Notes: generated by a model not told the origin, from the sequence alone. Counted from the stretch's first letter, positions 26,242 through 34,678 are shown. The stretch: DNA of 64,000 nucleotides from Arthrobacter castelli DSM 16402 (GCF_000430705.1 NZ_AUMN01000006.1:148832-212831), one strand, 5' to 3'. Translations and numbers: made by a program.

Positions 26242-27218
26242 CCGGCATCAAAGCGCAGGGTGAGAAAAAACTGGTACTGGCCAGCGGCAGATCGCACCCT
26301 GAATTGGCCCAGGAAATTGCGTCCGAACTGGGTACAGAGCTGGTGCCGACGTCCGCGTACGACTTCGCCAACGGCGAGACCTACGTGCGGTTCGAGGAAA
26401 GCGTGCGTGGCTGTGACGCGTTTGTGATCCAGTCCCATCCCGCTCCGATCAACGAGTGGATGATGGAACAACTGATCATGATCGACACGCTCAAGCGGGC
26501 CTCCGTCAAGCGGATTACCGTGGTCTCGCCGTTCTACCCCTATGCCCGCCAGGACAAGAAGCACCGCGGCCGCGAGCCGATCTCCGCCCGCCTGATGGCG
26601 GATATGTACAAGACGGCAGGGGCCGACCGGTTGATGTCGGTGGACCTGCACACCGCCCAGATCCAGGGCTTCTTCGACGGACCGGTTGACCATTTGATGG
26701 CGCTGCCGCTGTTGGCCGACTACGTGCGGACCCGGGTCGACACGGACAATGTCACGGTCGTCTCACCGGATACCGGCCGCGTGCGTGTTGCCGAGCAGTG
26801 GGCTGAACGCCTCGGCGGTGCCCCGCTGGCGTTCGTGCACAAGTCGCGGGATGCCACGGTGCCCAATCAGGCAGTGTCCAAGCAGGTGGTCGGGCAGATC
26901 GAGGGCCGCCAGTGCGTGCTGATTGACGACATGATCGACACCGGCGGAACCATCGCCGGAGCGGTCCAGGTGCTCAAGAACGCCGGGGCGAAGGACGTCA
27001 TCATCGCCTCCACCCACGGCGTGTTCTCCGACCCCGCGGCCCGCCGCCTGGCCGAATCCGGTGCCCGCGAAGTGGTGGTGACCAACACCCTGCCGATTCC
27101 GGCCGAGAAGCGGTTCCGCAACCTCACGGTGCTCTCCATTGCCCCGCTGATCGCCCGCGCGGTGCGTGAGGTGTTCGACGACGGCTCTGTCACCAGCCTC
27201 TTCGACGGCAACGCATAG
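26238..27218 (+). CDS. prs: ribose-phosphate pyrophosphokinase (PRPP synthetase)
   Basis: Forms PRPP from ribose 5-phosphate and ATP for nucleotide, His and Trp synthesis. 326 residues. Landmarks: FANGETYVRFEESVRG near 43, YPYARQDKKHRGREP near 100, the DLHTAQIQGFFD catalytic loop near 137, and the PRPP-binding loop VLIDDMIDTGGTI near 228. Translationally coupled to glmU. In related genomes rplY follows closely; here a 6-kb accessory block intervenes. Confidence 0.97.
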   Translation: MTGIKAQGEKKLVLASGRSHPELAQEIASELGTELVPTSAYDFANGETYVRFEESVRGCDAFVIQSHPAPINEWMMEQLIMIDTLKRASVKRITVVSPFYPYARQDKKHRGREPISARLMADMYKTAGADRLMSVDLHTAQIQGFFDGPVDHLMALPLLADYVRTRVDTDNVTVVSPDTGRVRVAEQWAERLGGAPLAFVHKSRDATVPNQAVSKQVVGQIEGRQCVLIDDMIDTGGTIAGAVQVLKNAGAKDVIIASTHGVFSDPAARRLAESGAREVVVTNTLPIPAEKRFRNLTVLSIAPLIARAVREVFDDGSVTSLFDGNA

Positions 27219-27285
27219 CGGCAACGCATAAACGATTGCTCCCGGGGGTCGCGACCTGCAGCCAGTCCGGCACGCAGTCCCTACT

Positions 27286-27633
27286 CTAGGCAGCGAGTAC
27301 GACCCCCATGCCGTACGTGGCCAGATCCGCCGAGTGCACCGAGCGGATTCGGAACGTGATTTTGCGGCCGAAGCCGACATAGGCGCCTTGGTGCACGTTT
27401 GACGAGGCCCCGGACTCGCCGAAGTGGTCACCGCCGTAGAGCGCGGCCCATGTCCTGCTGCCATCGACCTTGAACACCTCGGCGGTGACCGCGTTGTCCC
27501 GGTCGAAATTGTTCAGCGAGTCGATCATTGTCACGGTTGCCCAGGCAACGAAGCTCCGGCTCCTGCCCAAATCGATAGTCGCGGTGCCGGTGTCCGTGGC
27601 CAACGCGAACAGGCTGATTTCGTATCCGTCCAT
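27286..27633 (-). CDS. stand-alone copy of the metalloprotease C-terminal domain
   Basis: 115 residues, strikingly similar to the last ~110 residues of the matrixin-type protease at 27928-29184. Shared landmarks are TIDLGRSRSFVAWATVTM, SLNNFDRDNAVTAEVFKVDG, YGGDHFGESGASSNVHQGAY and RKITFRIRSV. Beta-rich, no signal peptide. Function unknown; a carbohydrate- or envelope-binding or an assembly/recognition module is possible. Third gene of a probable minus-strand operon with the protease and the 90-residue gene. Confidence 0.75.
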   Translation of the reverse strand: MDGYEISLFALATDTGTATIDLGRSRSFVAWATVTMIDSLNNFDRDNAVTAEVFKVDGSRTWAALYGGDHFGESGASSNVHQGAYVGFGRKITFRIRSVHSADLATYGMGVVLAA

Positions 27634-27636
27634 GAT

Positions 27637-27909
27637 TCACGCCTCCGCTGCCGTGCTTTGGCCTTGTTGCAGCCTGCGCACCGTCACAGTCCGGTTTCGG
27701 AGGTCGACGTCGAAAGTTGCCTCGCGGCTGGAAGGTACAGCGTCGACGTCGGCGCCCAACACGCAGACTTGGTTACGTTCGACACCGGGCGGCAGACCGT
27801 CCAGTGCCTCTTCTTCGCTGACGCGCGTACTGCGCCCCTCGGGGTCGACAGCATGGTGCATCCCGAGGATTTCACCGGTGCCCTTATCGACCATCAGATA
27901 AATATGCAT
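27637..27909 (-). CDS. small protein of unknown function in the metalloprotease operon
   Basis: 90 residues. Begins MHIYLMVDKGTGEILGMHHA, then an acidic middle (VSEEEALDGLPPGVERNQV) and a beta-rich end (EATFDVDLRNRTVTVRRLQQ). No signal peptide, cysteine pair or known motif. Lies 18 nt after the protease and 3 nt before the stand-alone domain gene, so co-expression is likely. Confidence 0.6.
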   Translation of the reverse strand: MHIYLMVDKGTGEILGMHHAVDPEGRSTRVSEEEALDGLPPGVERNQVCVLGADVDAVPSSREATFDVDLRNRTVTVRRLQQGQSTAAEA

Positions 27910-27927
27910 GACAGCTCCTTGTTCTCG

Positions 27928-29184
27928 TCATTCATCCAGCGCATCCAGGGTGACGACGGTTCCCGCACCGAAGGCCTCCAGATCGCCACGCGGGTTCATT
28001 GAACGGAGCCGGAAGGTGATTCGGCGTCCATAGCCCACATAGGCGCCCTGGTGGACATTTGATGCGTCGCCGGCGCCGCCAAAGTGGTCACCGCCATAGA
28101 TGGCCCGCCAGGTTTCATTACCGTCGACCTTGAATATCTCGGCGGTGACCGCGTTGTCCCGGTCGAAATTGTTCAAGGAATCCAGCATGGTCATGCTGGC
28201 CCAGGCGAGGAATCGGCGCCGGCGTCCCAAATCGATGGTCACGGAGCCGTAGCTGCCACTTGACTTGAGCGCCCACATACTTGCCACACCGAATTCCGAA
28301 CGTGCCGGTACCGTGGGAGGCCCATAAATCGCCTGGATACCTGCGACGTCGTCGGCGTGCAGGCTGCGGCGTTCGCCCTCGTAACTGGGCCACATGACGG
28401 CGTCCCCCACGGAAGAATGCTTCAACCCCAGGGCATGGCCGATCTCGTGCACGGCAACCGTCTCCAAGTCGATGCGCTTCCAGAACCACCACCCGCCGTC
28501 TTCGCTGTCCCACTCTTCGGCATCATCGAAGTGCACATCGCCGGCGATGGATCCGGAGTTGACCGGCGGAGGATAAAACCCGTGGGCGTAGATGTTGCCG
28601 GAACCATCGAAGGACGAACCATCGCCATGGTCGCCGGTGCGCCAACCGAAGCTGAATTGAGCGTCGGACTCCGTGGCTGTCTCGGCGAAGCGCAGTGGTG
28701 TCACCGCGGCCCAGGGTTGGAAGGCGCGGCGGACAATGTCCCGTTCACCGGTGCCGGAAATGTCGGACGTACCGTTGTCGAAGAAGAAGCGCAGGCTGGT
28801 GCTGGACCAACTGCCGCCGGAGAGGTTGTAATCGCCATTTGTCGGTGGGTCGGGATCATCAGGGTCCATGTCCGCAACTCCGCATCGTGGCTTTGCCAAC
28901 TGCACCTGCGTGGCTTGGTCGAGTATTCCAGTCGTCGTCAGACCGAAGAACCGCTGGTAGCGCAGCACCCCTGATTTCACGTGCCTGCAGAAGACTTCTT
29001 CGGGGCACGGGCACTGACGCAGGTAGCCGAACCGGTGCAGGTACTGGCGCAAATAAGCGACCTGCCTGCCGGTGTCACCGAGCTCCAGGACACGTCCGCT
29101 GGGTCCGCAGCGCGCCGGCGGGGGATCAGGTGCGGGTTGTTCCTGCTGCCGGGCATCATCGGGCCCGTCCGGTGTAACCTTCAC
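27928..29184 (-). CDS. matrixin-type zinc metalloprotease with peptidoglycan-binding-like N-terminus
   Basis: 418 residues, three parts. A peptidoglycan-binding-1-like domain (about 28-100: LELGDTGRQVAYLRQYLHRF, RYQRFFGLTTTGILDQAT). A zinc-metalloprotease domain (about 120-310) with the metzincin site HEIGHALGLKH and Met-turn region AVMWPSYEGE. A C-terminal ~110-residue beta domain duplicated as the separate gene at 27286-27633. The N-terminus (KVTPDGPDDARQQEQPAPDP) has no signal peptide, unlike secreted matrixins, so export would need another route. Divergent from the subtilisin gene. Confidence 0.85.
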   Translation of the reverse strand: MKVTPDGPDDARQQEQPAPDPPPARCGPSGRVLELGDTGRQVAYLRQYLHRFGYLRQCPCPEEVFCRHVKSGVLRYQRFFGLTTTGILDQATQVQLAKPRCGVADMDPDDPDPPTNGDYNLSGGSWSSTSLRFFFDNGTSDISGTGERDIVRRAFQPWAAVTPLRFAETATESDAQFSFGWRTGDHGDGSSFDGSGNIYAHGFYPPPVNSGSIAGDVHFDDAEEWDSEDGGWWFWKRIDLETVAVHEIGHALGLKHSSVGDAVMWPSYEGERRSLHADDVAGIQAIYGPPTVPARSEFGVASMWALKSSGSYGSVTIDLGRRRRFLAWASMTMLDSLNNFDRDNAVTAEIFKVDGNETWRAIYGGDHFGGAGDASNVHQGAYVGYGRRITFRLRSMNPRGDLEAFGAGTVVTLDALDE

Positions 29185-29343
29185 GATCAGCTCCTGACCT
29201 GCGATGCAACTGGTTACTGCCCGCTCATCATGGCGCAGCCGGTGTTACTGCGGCGTTACTGGTCCCGCGGACCACCCTTTCGTGCGGCCGGCTGCTTCAT
29301 TCATCGGGGCAATAACGCGGTTGTAACGTGAACGGGTCTACGA

Positions 29344-30621
29344 TTGGCCCACGGGCTACTTCGGCAAAGGCAGGGTGACATGATTAATTCTGATTCGTCC
29401 GGCGCACCAGCGAATGGGGAGCAACCGGAAACCACCGGCCGATACATCGTGGTATTCGCTGACGGCGAGCCCGATCCGCCCGGCGTGCTCCGTGCGACGG
29501 CAGGAGTGTCGAATGTGGCCGACACCCGGGATTTTGACCAGCAGCGTGTTGGTGCCGCCGATATCGCCAATGCCGACGCCATGGTATTTTCCAAGCTCGG
29601 CGTCGCCGTCGTGTCTGCGGACCAGCGCCAAATGGACGCCTTGCGGGCCGCATCCGACCGGCGCGACATTGCCTCGGTCACCGAAGAACTGATCCACCAT
29701 GTCCTTGCGGACACGGAGTCAGCTTCGGCCGGTTCCGCCGCCTATTCCACCCAGTTCAAGGACTCTTCCGAGTACACGTGGGGGCTGCAGGCGGTCGGGG
29801 CGGACTCATCGCCGTGGACCGGCAAGGGTGTGAAGGTGGCGGTGCTGGACACCGGTTTGGACCTGACACATCCTGATTTCGCATCCCGGTCGGTTACGGC
29901 TGAATCGTTCGTGAAGGACGAAACCGCACAGGACGGGCACGGACACGGCACCCACTGCGTCGGAACGTCCTGTGGACCGCGCATCCTTGCCACGGGTCCC
30001 GGCTACGGGGTTGCCAATGAGGCGGAAATATTCGTCGGTAAGGTGATGAGCGATTCGGGATCCGGCACCGACAGTGATATTCTCGCCGGCATCAACTGGG
30101 CCGTGAACAGCGGGTGCGCCGCCATTTCCATGTCGTTGGGGGCCAACGTGAGGCAGGTGCACCCGCCCTATACCGCCGTCGGGAAGCGTGCTTTGGACCA
30201 GGGGTCGATGATTATCGCGGCCGCCGGAAATAACGCCGACCGGGACAACGGCAACTACGGCTTTGTGGGTACTCCGGCCAACAGCCCGTTCATTATGGCC
30301 GTTGGTGCCTTGGACCGGCAACTGGACATTGCGCCTTTCTCCGCGCGCACCTTGGCCGGGCGTGGCGGCCAAGTCGATATCGCCGCTCCGGGGGTCTACG
30401 TGCATTCGTCATGGCCGATGCCCAAACGCTACAACACACTCAGTGGCACCAGCATGGCAACGCCTCATGTTGCAGGCGCGACGGCGTTGTGGGCAGAGGC
30501 CACCGGATACCGGGGCAGGGAATTGTGGTCGGTCATCATGCAGGAAAGCCGCCGGTTGCCTGTCGCGTCCCTTGATGCGGGGGCCGGGTTGGTCAGGGCG
30601 CCGCAGTTTCGCCCGGCATGA
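29344..30621 (+). CDS. S8 (subtilisin-like) serine protease without signal peptide
   Basis: 425 residues. Catalytic triad visible: Asp in VAVLDTGLDLTHPDF near residue 175, His in GHGTHCVGTS near 202, Ser in SGTSMATPHVAGA near 372, with oxyanion Asn in AAAGNNADR near 300. The first ~140 residues form a propeptide-like region (GRYIVVFADGEPDPPG..). No signal peptide is evident. The stop overlaps the following small gene by 4 nt (ATGA). Confidence 0.9.
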   Translation: MAHGLLRQRQGDMINSDSSGAPANGEQPETTGRYIVVFADGEPDPPGVLRATAGVSNVADTRDFDQQRVGAADIANADAMVFSKLGVAVVSADQRQMDALRAASDRRDIASVTEELIHHVLADTESASAGSAAYSTQFKDSSEYTWGLQAVGADSSPWTGKGVKVAVLDTGLDLTHPDFASRSVTAESFVKDETAQDGHGHGTHCVGTSCGPRILATGPGYGVANEAEIFVGKVMSDSGSGTDSDILAGINWAVNSGCAAISMSLGANVRQVHPPYTAVGKRALDQGSMIIAAAGNNADRDNGNYGFVGTPANSPFIMAVGALDRQLDIAPFSARTLAGRGGQVDIAAPGVYVHSSWPMPKRYNTLSGTSMATPHVAGATALWAEATGYRGRELWSVIMQESRRLPVASLDAGAGLVRAPQFRPA

Positions 30622-30848
30622 AGATCACCGTGACGGTCGCCGAACCGTATCTCTCACAGATCGGCGGAGTCGCGGATCAGCTGCGCTCGGCCGGGATGGA
30701 AATAGACCAGGTGCTTGATGCGCTTGGAATGATCACCGGTTCGGTCTCCGCCGGGAGGCTCGCCGCCGTGGAGGCGCTCGATGGCGTCGCATCAGTGGAC
30801 CAGCCCATGGGTTTCGAGCTGCCTGATCCGGGCGACGAAGTGCAGTAG
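30618..30848 (+). CDS. small I9/propeptide-like partner of the S8 protease
   Basis: 76 residues: KITVTVAEPYLSQIGGVADQ, then LRSAGMEIDQVLDALGMITG, then AAVEALDGVASVDQP. The strand-helix-strand-helix layout with a closing G-V-A-S-V resembles the inhibitor I9/subtilisin propeptide fold. Its coupling to the protease by an ATGA overlap suggests an intermolecular chaperone or inhibitor. No signal peptide. The fold call is from pattern only. Confidence 0.6.
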   Translation: MKITVTVAEPYLSQIGGVADQLRSAGMEIDQVLDALGMITGSVSAGRLAAVEALDGVASVDQPMGFELPDPGDEVQ

Positions 30849-30871
30849 GTGCATCCGGGATTTATTCAGAA

Positions 30872-31648
30872 TTATTCAAACGAAGGGCGCAAGCCGACGT
30901 CGAACCCGATGCTTTCCCCAAACTGGGGGCGGCCGGCGCCATCGATGATCGGCCGGACGAGTTCGAGGATGTCTCGAGAGGGCGTTGCACCGCACTCCCG
31001 CCAGAGCGTCGCAACATAGTTCTGATAGCTGCGCAGCGCCGGCCCGTGGTTTCCGCCTGCCAGGTGTATCCGGAGCAGGGTCCGCTGGGTGCTCTCCCTC
31101 AACGGGTCCAGCACAGAGGCTGCGGTGGCGGCGTCCAAGGCAACGTCGAGTTCGCCTGCTGAAAGGTACTGGTTGGCCAGATTCTCCAGTGTCACCATCC
31201 GCTGCCAGGTCATCCTATCCTGGTCGGGAATCAGCCACTCCTCATACCACCCCGTCAGCAGCTCTGCGTGCCGCACCTGATCGATCATTCCGGCGGGCGG
31301 CGACGTGAGCCTGCCGCTGTTGACGGCGTCCATCCACCGCGACAATTCGTCGACGTCGGTGTGGACACCGCCGGACAGCATGAGCGGGTCGCGGCCCGAC
31401 CGGATCAGACCGGGAAGCTGGTGGGAGATGTGCCACAGGCACGCACGCAGGCTTCCCGATGCATGCTCATCCGTTCGATCGGGCCACAGCAGCCCGGCAA
31501 AGTACGTCCGCCTCCGGGCACCGCGCAGCGCTAATGCGGCAATAAGTCTTTGCTGCCTGTAGGTGACGGTGACTGGCTGCTGGTCCCGCTCCAGCTGCCA
31601 GCACCCCAGCAGATGGAGCCTCCACAGGACTGGATCATTCCCAGACAT
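30872..31648 (-). CDS. SARP-type (BTAD-domain) transcriptional regulator
   Basis: 258 residues. The N-terminal OmpR/winged-helix-like DNA-binding part (LHLLGCWQLERDQQPVTVTY, QQRLIAALALRGARRRTYFA, LLWPDRTDEHASGSLRACLW) is followed by the helical BTAD domain (RMVTLENLANQYLSAGELDV, LDPLRESTQRTLLRIHLAGG, ALRSYQNYVATLWRECG). This is the minimal SARP architecture of antibiotic-cluster activators such as DnrI. Here it sits among protease and LysM genes and is the obvious candidate to control them. Confidence 0.85.
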   Translation of the reverse strand: MSGNDPVLWRLHLLGCWQLERDQQPVTVTYRQQRLIAALALRGARRRTYFAGLLWPDRTDEHASGSLRACLWHISHQLPGLIRSGRDPLMLSGGVHTDVDELSRWMDAVNSGRLTSPPAGMIDQVRHAELLTGWYEEWLIPDQDRMTWQRMVTLENLANQYLSAGELDVALDAATAASVLDPLRESTQRTLLRIHLAGGNHGPALRSYQNYVATLWRECGATPSRDILELVRPIIDGAGRPQFGESIGFDVGLRPSFE

Positions 31649-31759
31649 AGCCGTTCCAGCTTTCTACGGAACGGCTATGCGTGCCATTCCCCGAGCCCGC
31701 AGACCACCCCGTAAAATTAGCATTGTCACTTAGGTCTCATCTGTCAAGGGTTCGTGTGG

Positions 31760-32272
31760 TCAGGAAAGCAGCGGGATGCGGAATACCTGCCCGGGATAGA
31801 TCAGATCCGGATCGTGGATCCGGTCCGGATTTGCTTTGACGATGTCGTCCACCGTGGTGTTGTGTCCCTGGCTGGCGGCGATGGCGGACAGCGTATCTCC
31901 GCTTTCGACTTCGTAGAGCCGGAACGCGATCAGGTTGCTAAACAGGGTGACGCGCACGATGTTCACGTCGGTGCCCGGCGGGTCCAGGTCCAATGGAATG
32001 TAACCATAGAGTCGCAGCATGACCTCGGCGCCGCGGATCGTTGGCCCTGACAGCGAAACGGTGTTGGTGAAGTCGCTGATCCGGCTCAGGGAGCCGACGT
32101 CGGTGACCCGGCCCGAACCAAGCGTATTGCCGTGGCCGTCCAGCACATCCCATTCGACGCTCGGTATATAGATCAGCGACTCGAAGGTCGCTCCGTGTCC
32201 GGCGATGACGAAATCATTGCCAACCAAGTCATGCTGTTGTGGCTGCCGGAGCCATATGAGGTTTGGCACCAT
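31760..32272 (-). CDS. Gmad2-like/LysM protein, copy 1
   Basis: 170 residues. The N-terminal ~100 residues look like a Gmad2-type immunoglobulin-like domain (VGNDFVIAGHGATFESLIYI, LGSGRVTDVGSLSRISDF). A C-terminal LysM domain follows (YEVESGDTLSAIAASQGHNT, ANPDRIHDPDLIYPGQVFRI). LysM binds peptidoglycan or chitin-type glycans. No signal peptide. Clearly a tandem paralogue of the next gene; the LysM parts are nearly identical at the DNA level. Confidence 0.85.
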   Translation of the reverse strand: MVPNLIWLRQPQQHDLVGNDFVIAGHGATFESLIYIPSVEWDVLDGHGNTLGSGRVTDVGSLSRISDFTNTVSLSGPTIRGAEVMLRLYGYIPLDLDPPGTDVNIVRVTLFSNLIAFRLYEVESGDTLSAIAASQGHNTTVDDIVKANPDRIHDPDLIYPGQVFRIPLLS

Positions 32273-32317
32273 GATGGATCCCGTCTGCGGCGCACCCGTC
32301 GATGGGCTGGCAGCGGC

Positions 32318-32815
32318 TTAGCGGAACAGAGGTATGCGGAATACCTGTTTCGGATAGATCAGGTCCGGATTGAGTATCCGGTCCGGATTTGCTTTGACGA
32401 TGTCGTCCACCGTGGTGTTGTGTCCCTGGCTGGCGGCGATGGCGGACAACGTATCTCCGCTTTCGACTTCGTAGAGCCGGAACGCCGACAGGTCCGTGAA
32501 CAGCGTGAGCTGGATCGTGTTCAGATCAGATCCCGGCGGGTCCAGCCCCGACGGATCCGAACCATAGACCCGCAGCATCACTTGGGCGCCGCGGATCGTC
32601 GGGCTGGACAGCGATACCGTATTTCCGAAGTCCCTGATCCAGCCCAGGGACCCGACGCCGGAGACCAGCCCCGAACCAAGCGTATTGTCATGGGCATCCA
32701 ACACATCCCAGAGAACCGTCGCTTCGAAGCCCGTCCCGTGCCCGGCAATGACGAAGTCGTTGCCAATGACTTCGTGCAGGCGTGGTTGCCGCACTGATAT
32801 CAGTTTTGGTGCCAT
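32318..32815 (-). CDS. Gmad2-like/LysM protein, copy 2
   Basis: 165 residues, same two-domain layout as the copy immediately downstream (IGNDFVIAGHGTGFEATVLW.. then VESGDTLSAIAASQGHNTTV, NPDRILNPDLIYPKQVFRIP). ATG start with GAAGGGGA upstream. The absence of a signal peptide is shared with the neighbouring proteases, so the block may encode intracellular, lysis-released or specially exported proteins. Confidence 0.85.
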   Translation of the reverse strand: MAPKLISVRQPRLHEVIGNDFVIAGHGTGFEATVLWDVLDAHDNTLGSGLVSGVGSLGWIRDFGNTVSLSSPTIRGAQVMLRVYGSDPSGLDPPGSDLNTIQLTLFTDLSAFRLYEVESGDTLSAIAASQGHNTTVDDIVKANPDRILNPDLIYPKQVFRIPLFR

Positions 32816-32920
32816 GATGGGTCCCCTTCTCCAAGTTCAATAAGCATGCGCCCAAAGGGCACGTGTGGCAAGAGGTCGCGTTGATGATTGCTGCTGGGGC
32901 GGCAAAGCGGCCAAAGTGGT

Positions 32921-32992
32921 CCGGGTGGTCCGGGTGGTCCGGGTGGTCCGGGTGGTCCGGGTGGCCCGGGTGGCCCGGGTGGCCCGGGTGGC
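32921..32992. repeat. 9-bp tandem repeat, 8 units
   Basis: Eight consecutive copies of ccgggtggY: the first four end in T, the last four in C, with a degenerate ninth unit on each flank. It lies upstream of the second LysM gene. On the minus strand it is open in several frames: one gives collagen-like (PPG)n (32800-33153), another (HPD/HPG)n (32688-33074). I cannot tell which, if either, is translated. Confidence 0.9.
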
Positions 32993-33253
32993 GCGAGTGG
33001 GTCAGTTCCCGCCGCTGCTGGTAGACTGACCCGCGATGCTTGGCGAGGGAGGATTCGTCCTCCGTGATCGACATGGCTGATTTCCCGCAGGGCTACGAGG
33101 CACACTGAGGCTCCGTCCCCAGTCGCGGGTCCCTTCCATGCGGCCGCCGGCAACGAAACAAGTTGAGACAGCCGGCCAATATCGCCTCTTGATCAACTGT
33201 CATCGTGCGGAGCGCCCGTTCCGCACCTGCCACGAACACTTCAGGAGCACTGC

Positions 33254-33925
33254 ATGTCTGAGAAGAAGCTGCCCGCCGAGATGCGGACCGAATTCGGCAA
33301 GGGGGCCGCACGCCGCCTCCGCCGCGCCGAACAGATCCCCGCCGTCATCTACGGCCACGGCGATGACGTTGTCCACGTTTCACTGCCGAAGAAGGACACC
33401 ACGTTGGCGGTGCGCACCCCGAATGCCCTGTTGCGCATCGACATCCATGGCGACGAGCACCTGACGCTGGCCAAGCAGGTGCAGCGCGACCCGGTCAAGC
33501 AGATCGTGGAGCACCTCGACCTGCTGACGGTCCGCCGCGGCGAGAAGGTCCAGGTCGACGTCAACGTCGTCATCATTGGCGAAGCAGAGCCCGGCGTCGT
33601 CGTCACCCTGGAAGCACCGACCGTCAGCATCGAGGCCGAGGCGACCCACCTGCCCTCACACCTGGACGTCAACATCACCGGCCACGACATTGGCGACCAC
33701 GTCCATGCCTCGGACGTTATCCTGCCGTCCGGCGTGACCCTGCTGACCGAGCCGGAGACGCTCGTGGTCAACGTCGCTTCCCCGGCACTGCAGGACCTCG
33801 GCGAAGGTGAGGAGGCCGAGGGCGAAGAGGCAGCTGAAGGTGAAGAAGCCGAGGCAACCGAGACTGAGGGCGAAGCCGCTGAAGAAGGCGAGTCCAAGCC
33901 GGAGTCCGCCGGAGAGTCCGAGTAA
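33254..33925 (+). CDS. rplY: 50S ribosomal protein L25/general stress protein Ctc
   Basis: Binds 5S rRNA. 223 residues, the long (CTC/TL5) form: N-terminal L25 beta-barrel (KLPAEMRTEFGKGAARRLRR, IPAVIYGHGDD) plus the C-terminal TL5 domain (LPSHLDVNITGHDIGDHVHA, ILPSGVTLLTEPETLVVNV). It ends in a Glu/Ala-rich acidic tail of ~45 residues common in actinobacteria. CAGGAGCACTGC before the ATG provides the ribosome-binding site. Followed 10 nt later by pth. Confidence 0.96.
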   Translation: MSEKKLPAEMRTEFGKGAARRLRRAEQIPAVIYGHGDDVVHVSLPKKDTTLAVRTPNALLRIDIHGDEHLTLAKQVQRDPVKQIVEHLDLLTVRRGEKVQVDVNVVIIGEAEPGVVVTLEAPTVSIEAEATHLPSHLDVNITGHDIGDHVHASDVILPSGVTLLTEPETLVVNVASPALQDLGEGEEAEGEEAAEGEEAEATETEGEAAEEGESKPESAGESE

Positions 33926-33935
33926 CTCGGTCGAT

Positions 33936-34520
33936 ATGAACAACACCTGGCTTGTAGTCGGGCTCGGCAACCCCGGGCCCGGCTACAGTCGTAACCGGCA
34001 CAATGTCGGTCAGATGGTCCTCGATGCCATGGCCTCGAGGATGGGCGGCAAGTTCAAGAGACATAAGGCCCACGCAGCGGTGCTGGAAAGCCGCCTGGGG
34101 GTTGGCGGTCCCAGGCTGGTGCTGGGCAAACCGTTGACCTTCATGAATCTCAGTGGGGGTCCGACGTCGGCACTGGCACAGTTCTACGGCATCGGTCCCG
34201 AGAATGTCATCGCCCTCCATGACGAGATCGACCTGCCCTTCGACACCGTCCGGCTCAAGTTCGGCGGGGGAGAAGGCGGCCACAACGGGTTGCGTGACAT
34301 CAGCAAGGCTTTGGGGACCAAGGACTACCTGCGCGTCCGCGTGGGGGTGGGACGGCCCTCCGGGCGGATGGCGGCCTCGGATTACGTGCTCAAGGACTTT
34401 TCCGGGACGGAGCGCGGCGATCTGCCATTAGTGATTGACCGCGCCGCAGATGCCGTGGAAATGCTCGTCCAGCAGGGCTTGACCGCCGCCCAGCAGCATT
34501 TTCACTCTATTACCTCTTAA
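33936..34520 (+). CDS. pth: peptidyl-tRNA hydrolase
   Basis: Releases tRNA from drop-off peptidyl-tRNA. 194 residues from the ATG 10 nt after rplY; a longer in-frame start within rplY would add a low-complexity tail unlike the family. Catalytic His in RNRHNVGQMVLD near residue 20, GKPLTFMNLSGG near 67, HDEIDLPFDTVRLKFGGGEGGHNGLR near 94-120 and the C-terminal DYVLKDFS all match Pth. Core block ends here; the exopolysaccharide locus begins downstream. Confidence 0.96.
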   Translation: MNNTWLVVGLGNPGPGYSRNRHNVGQMVLDAMASRMGGKFKRHKAHAAVLESRLGVGGPRLVLGKPLTFMNLSGGPTSALAQFYGIGPENVIALHDEIDLPFDTVRLKFGGGEGGHNGLRDISKALGTKDYLRVRVGVGRPSGRMAASDYVLKDFSGTERGDLPLVIDRAADAVEMLVQQGLTAAQQHFHSITS

Positions 34521-34616
34521 GTGGAATAATGTCTATAGATGTGACGTTCCATCACTGGAGTGGTCACACGAAGACTTAACACATATGCTTTTACCAGCCT
34601 AAAAGGCTCCCTAAGC

Positions 34617-34678
34617 GGGGCCGGCGGTGGGCGGCCTCTGAGACTGGGCCACCCCCATCCCACCGTCGGCCCCTTTTT
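34617..34678 (+). terminator. hairpin A with TGAGACYG loop and T-tract
   Basis: Outer stem GGGGCCGGCGGTGGG / CCCACCGTCGGCCCC (15 positions, one G-T pair), inner stem GGCC/GGCC, 10-nt apical loop TCTGAGACTG, followed at once by TTTTT. As an isolated element it is a strong intrinsic terminator for rplY-pth. It shares loop sequence, loop length and the GCCGGCGG outer stem with hairpins B (40621) and C (43848), which lie in leaders of exopolysaccharide-locus genes. It may therefore be the same regulatory element upstream of the first LuxR gene. Confidence 0.8.

Noticed and set aside
32688..33153. Collagen-like (PPG)n or HPD-repeat protein gene
   Set aside because: The repeat is open in more than one frame by its nature, and both frames overlap the second LysM gene; reported only as a repeat and a finding.
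33807..33935. 43-residue N-terminal extension of peptidyl-tRNA hydrolase
   Set aside because: It lies within rplY in another frame, is low-complexity Arg/Lys/Pro, and the internal ATG starts exactly at the conserved Pth N-terminus.
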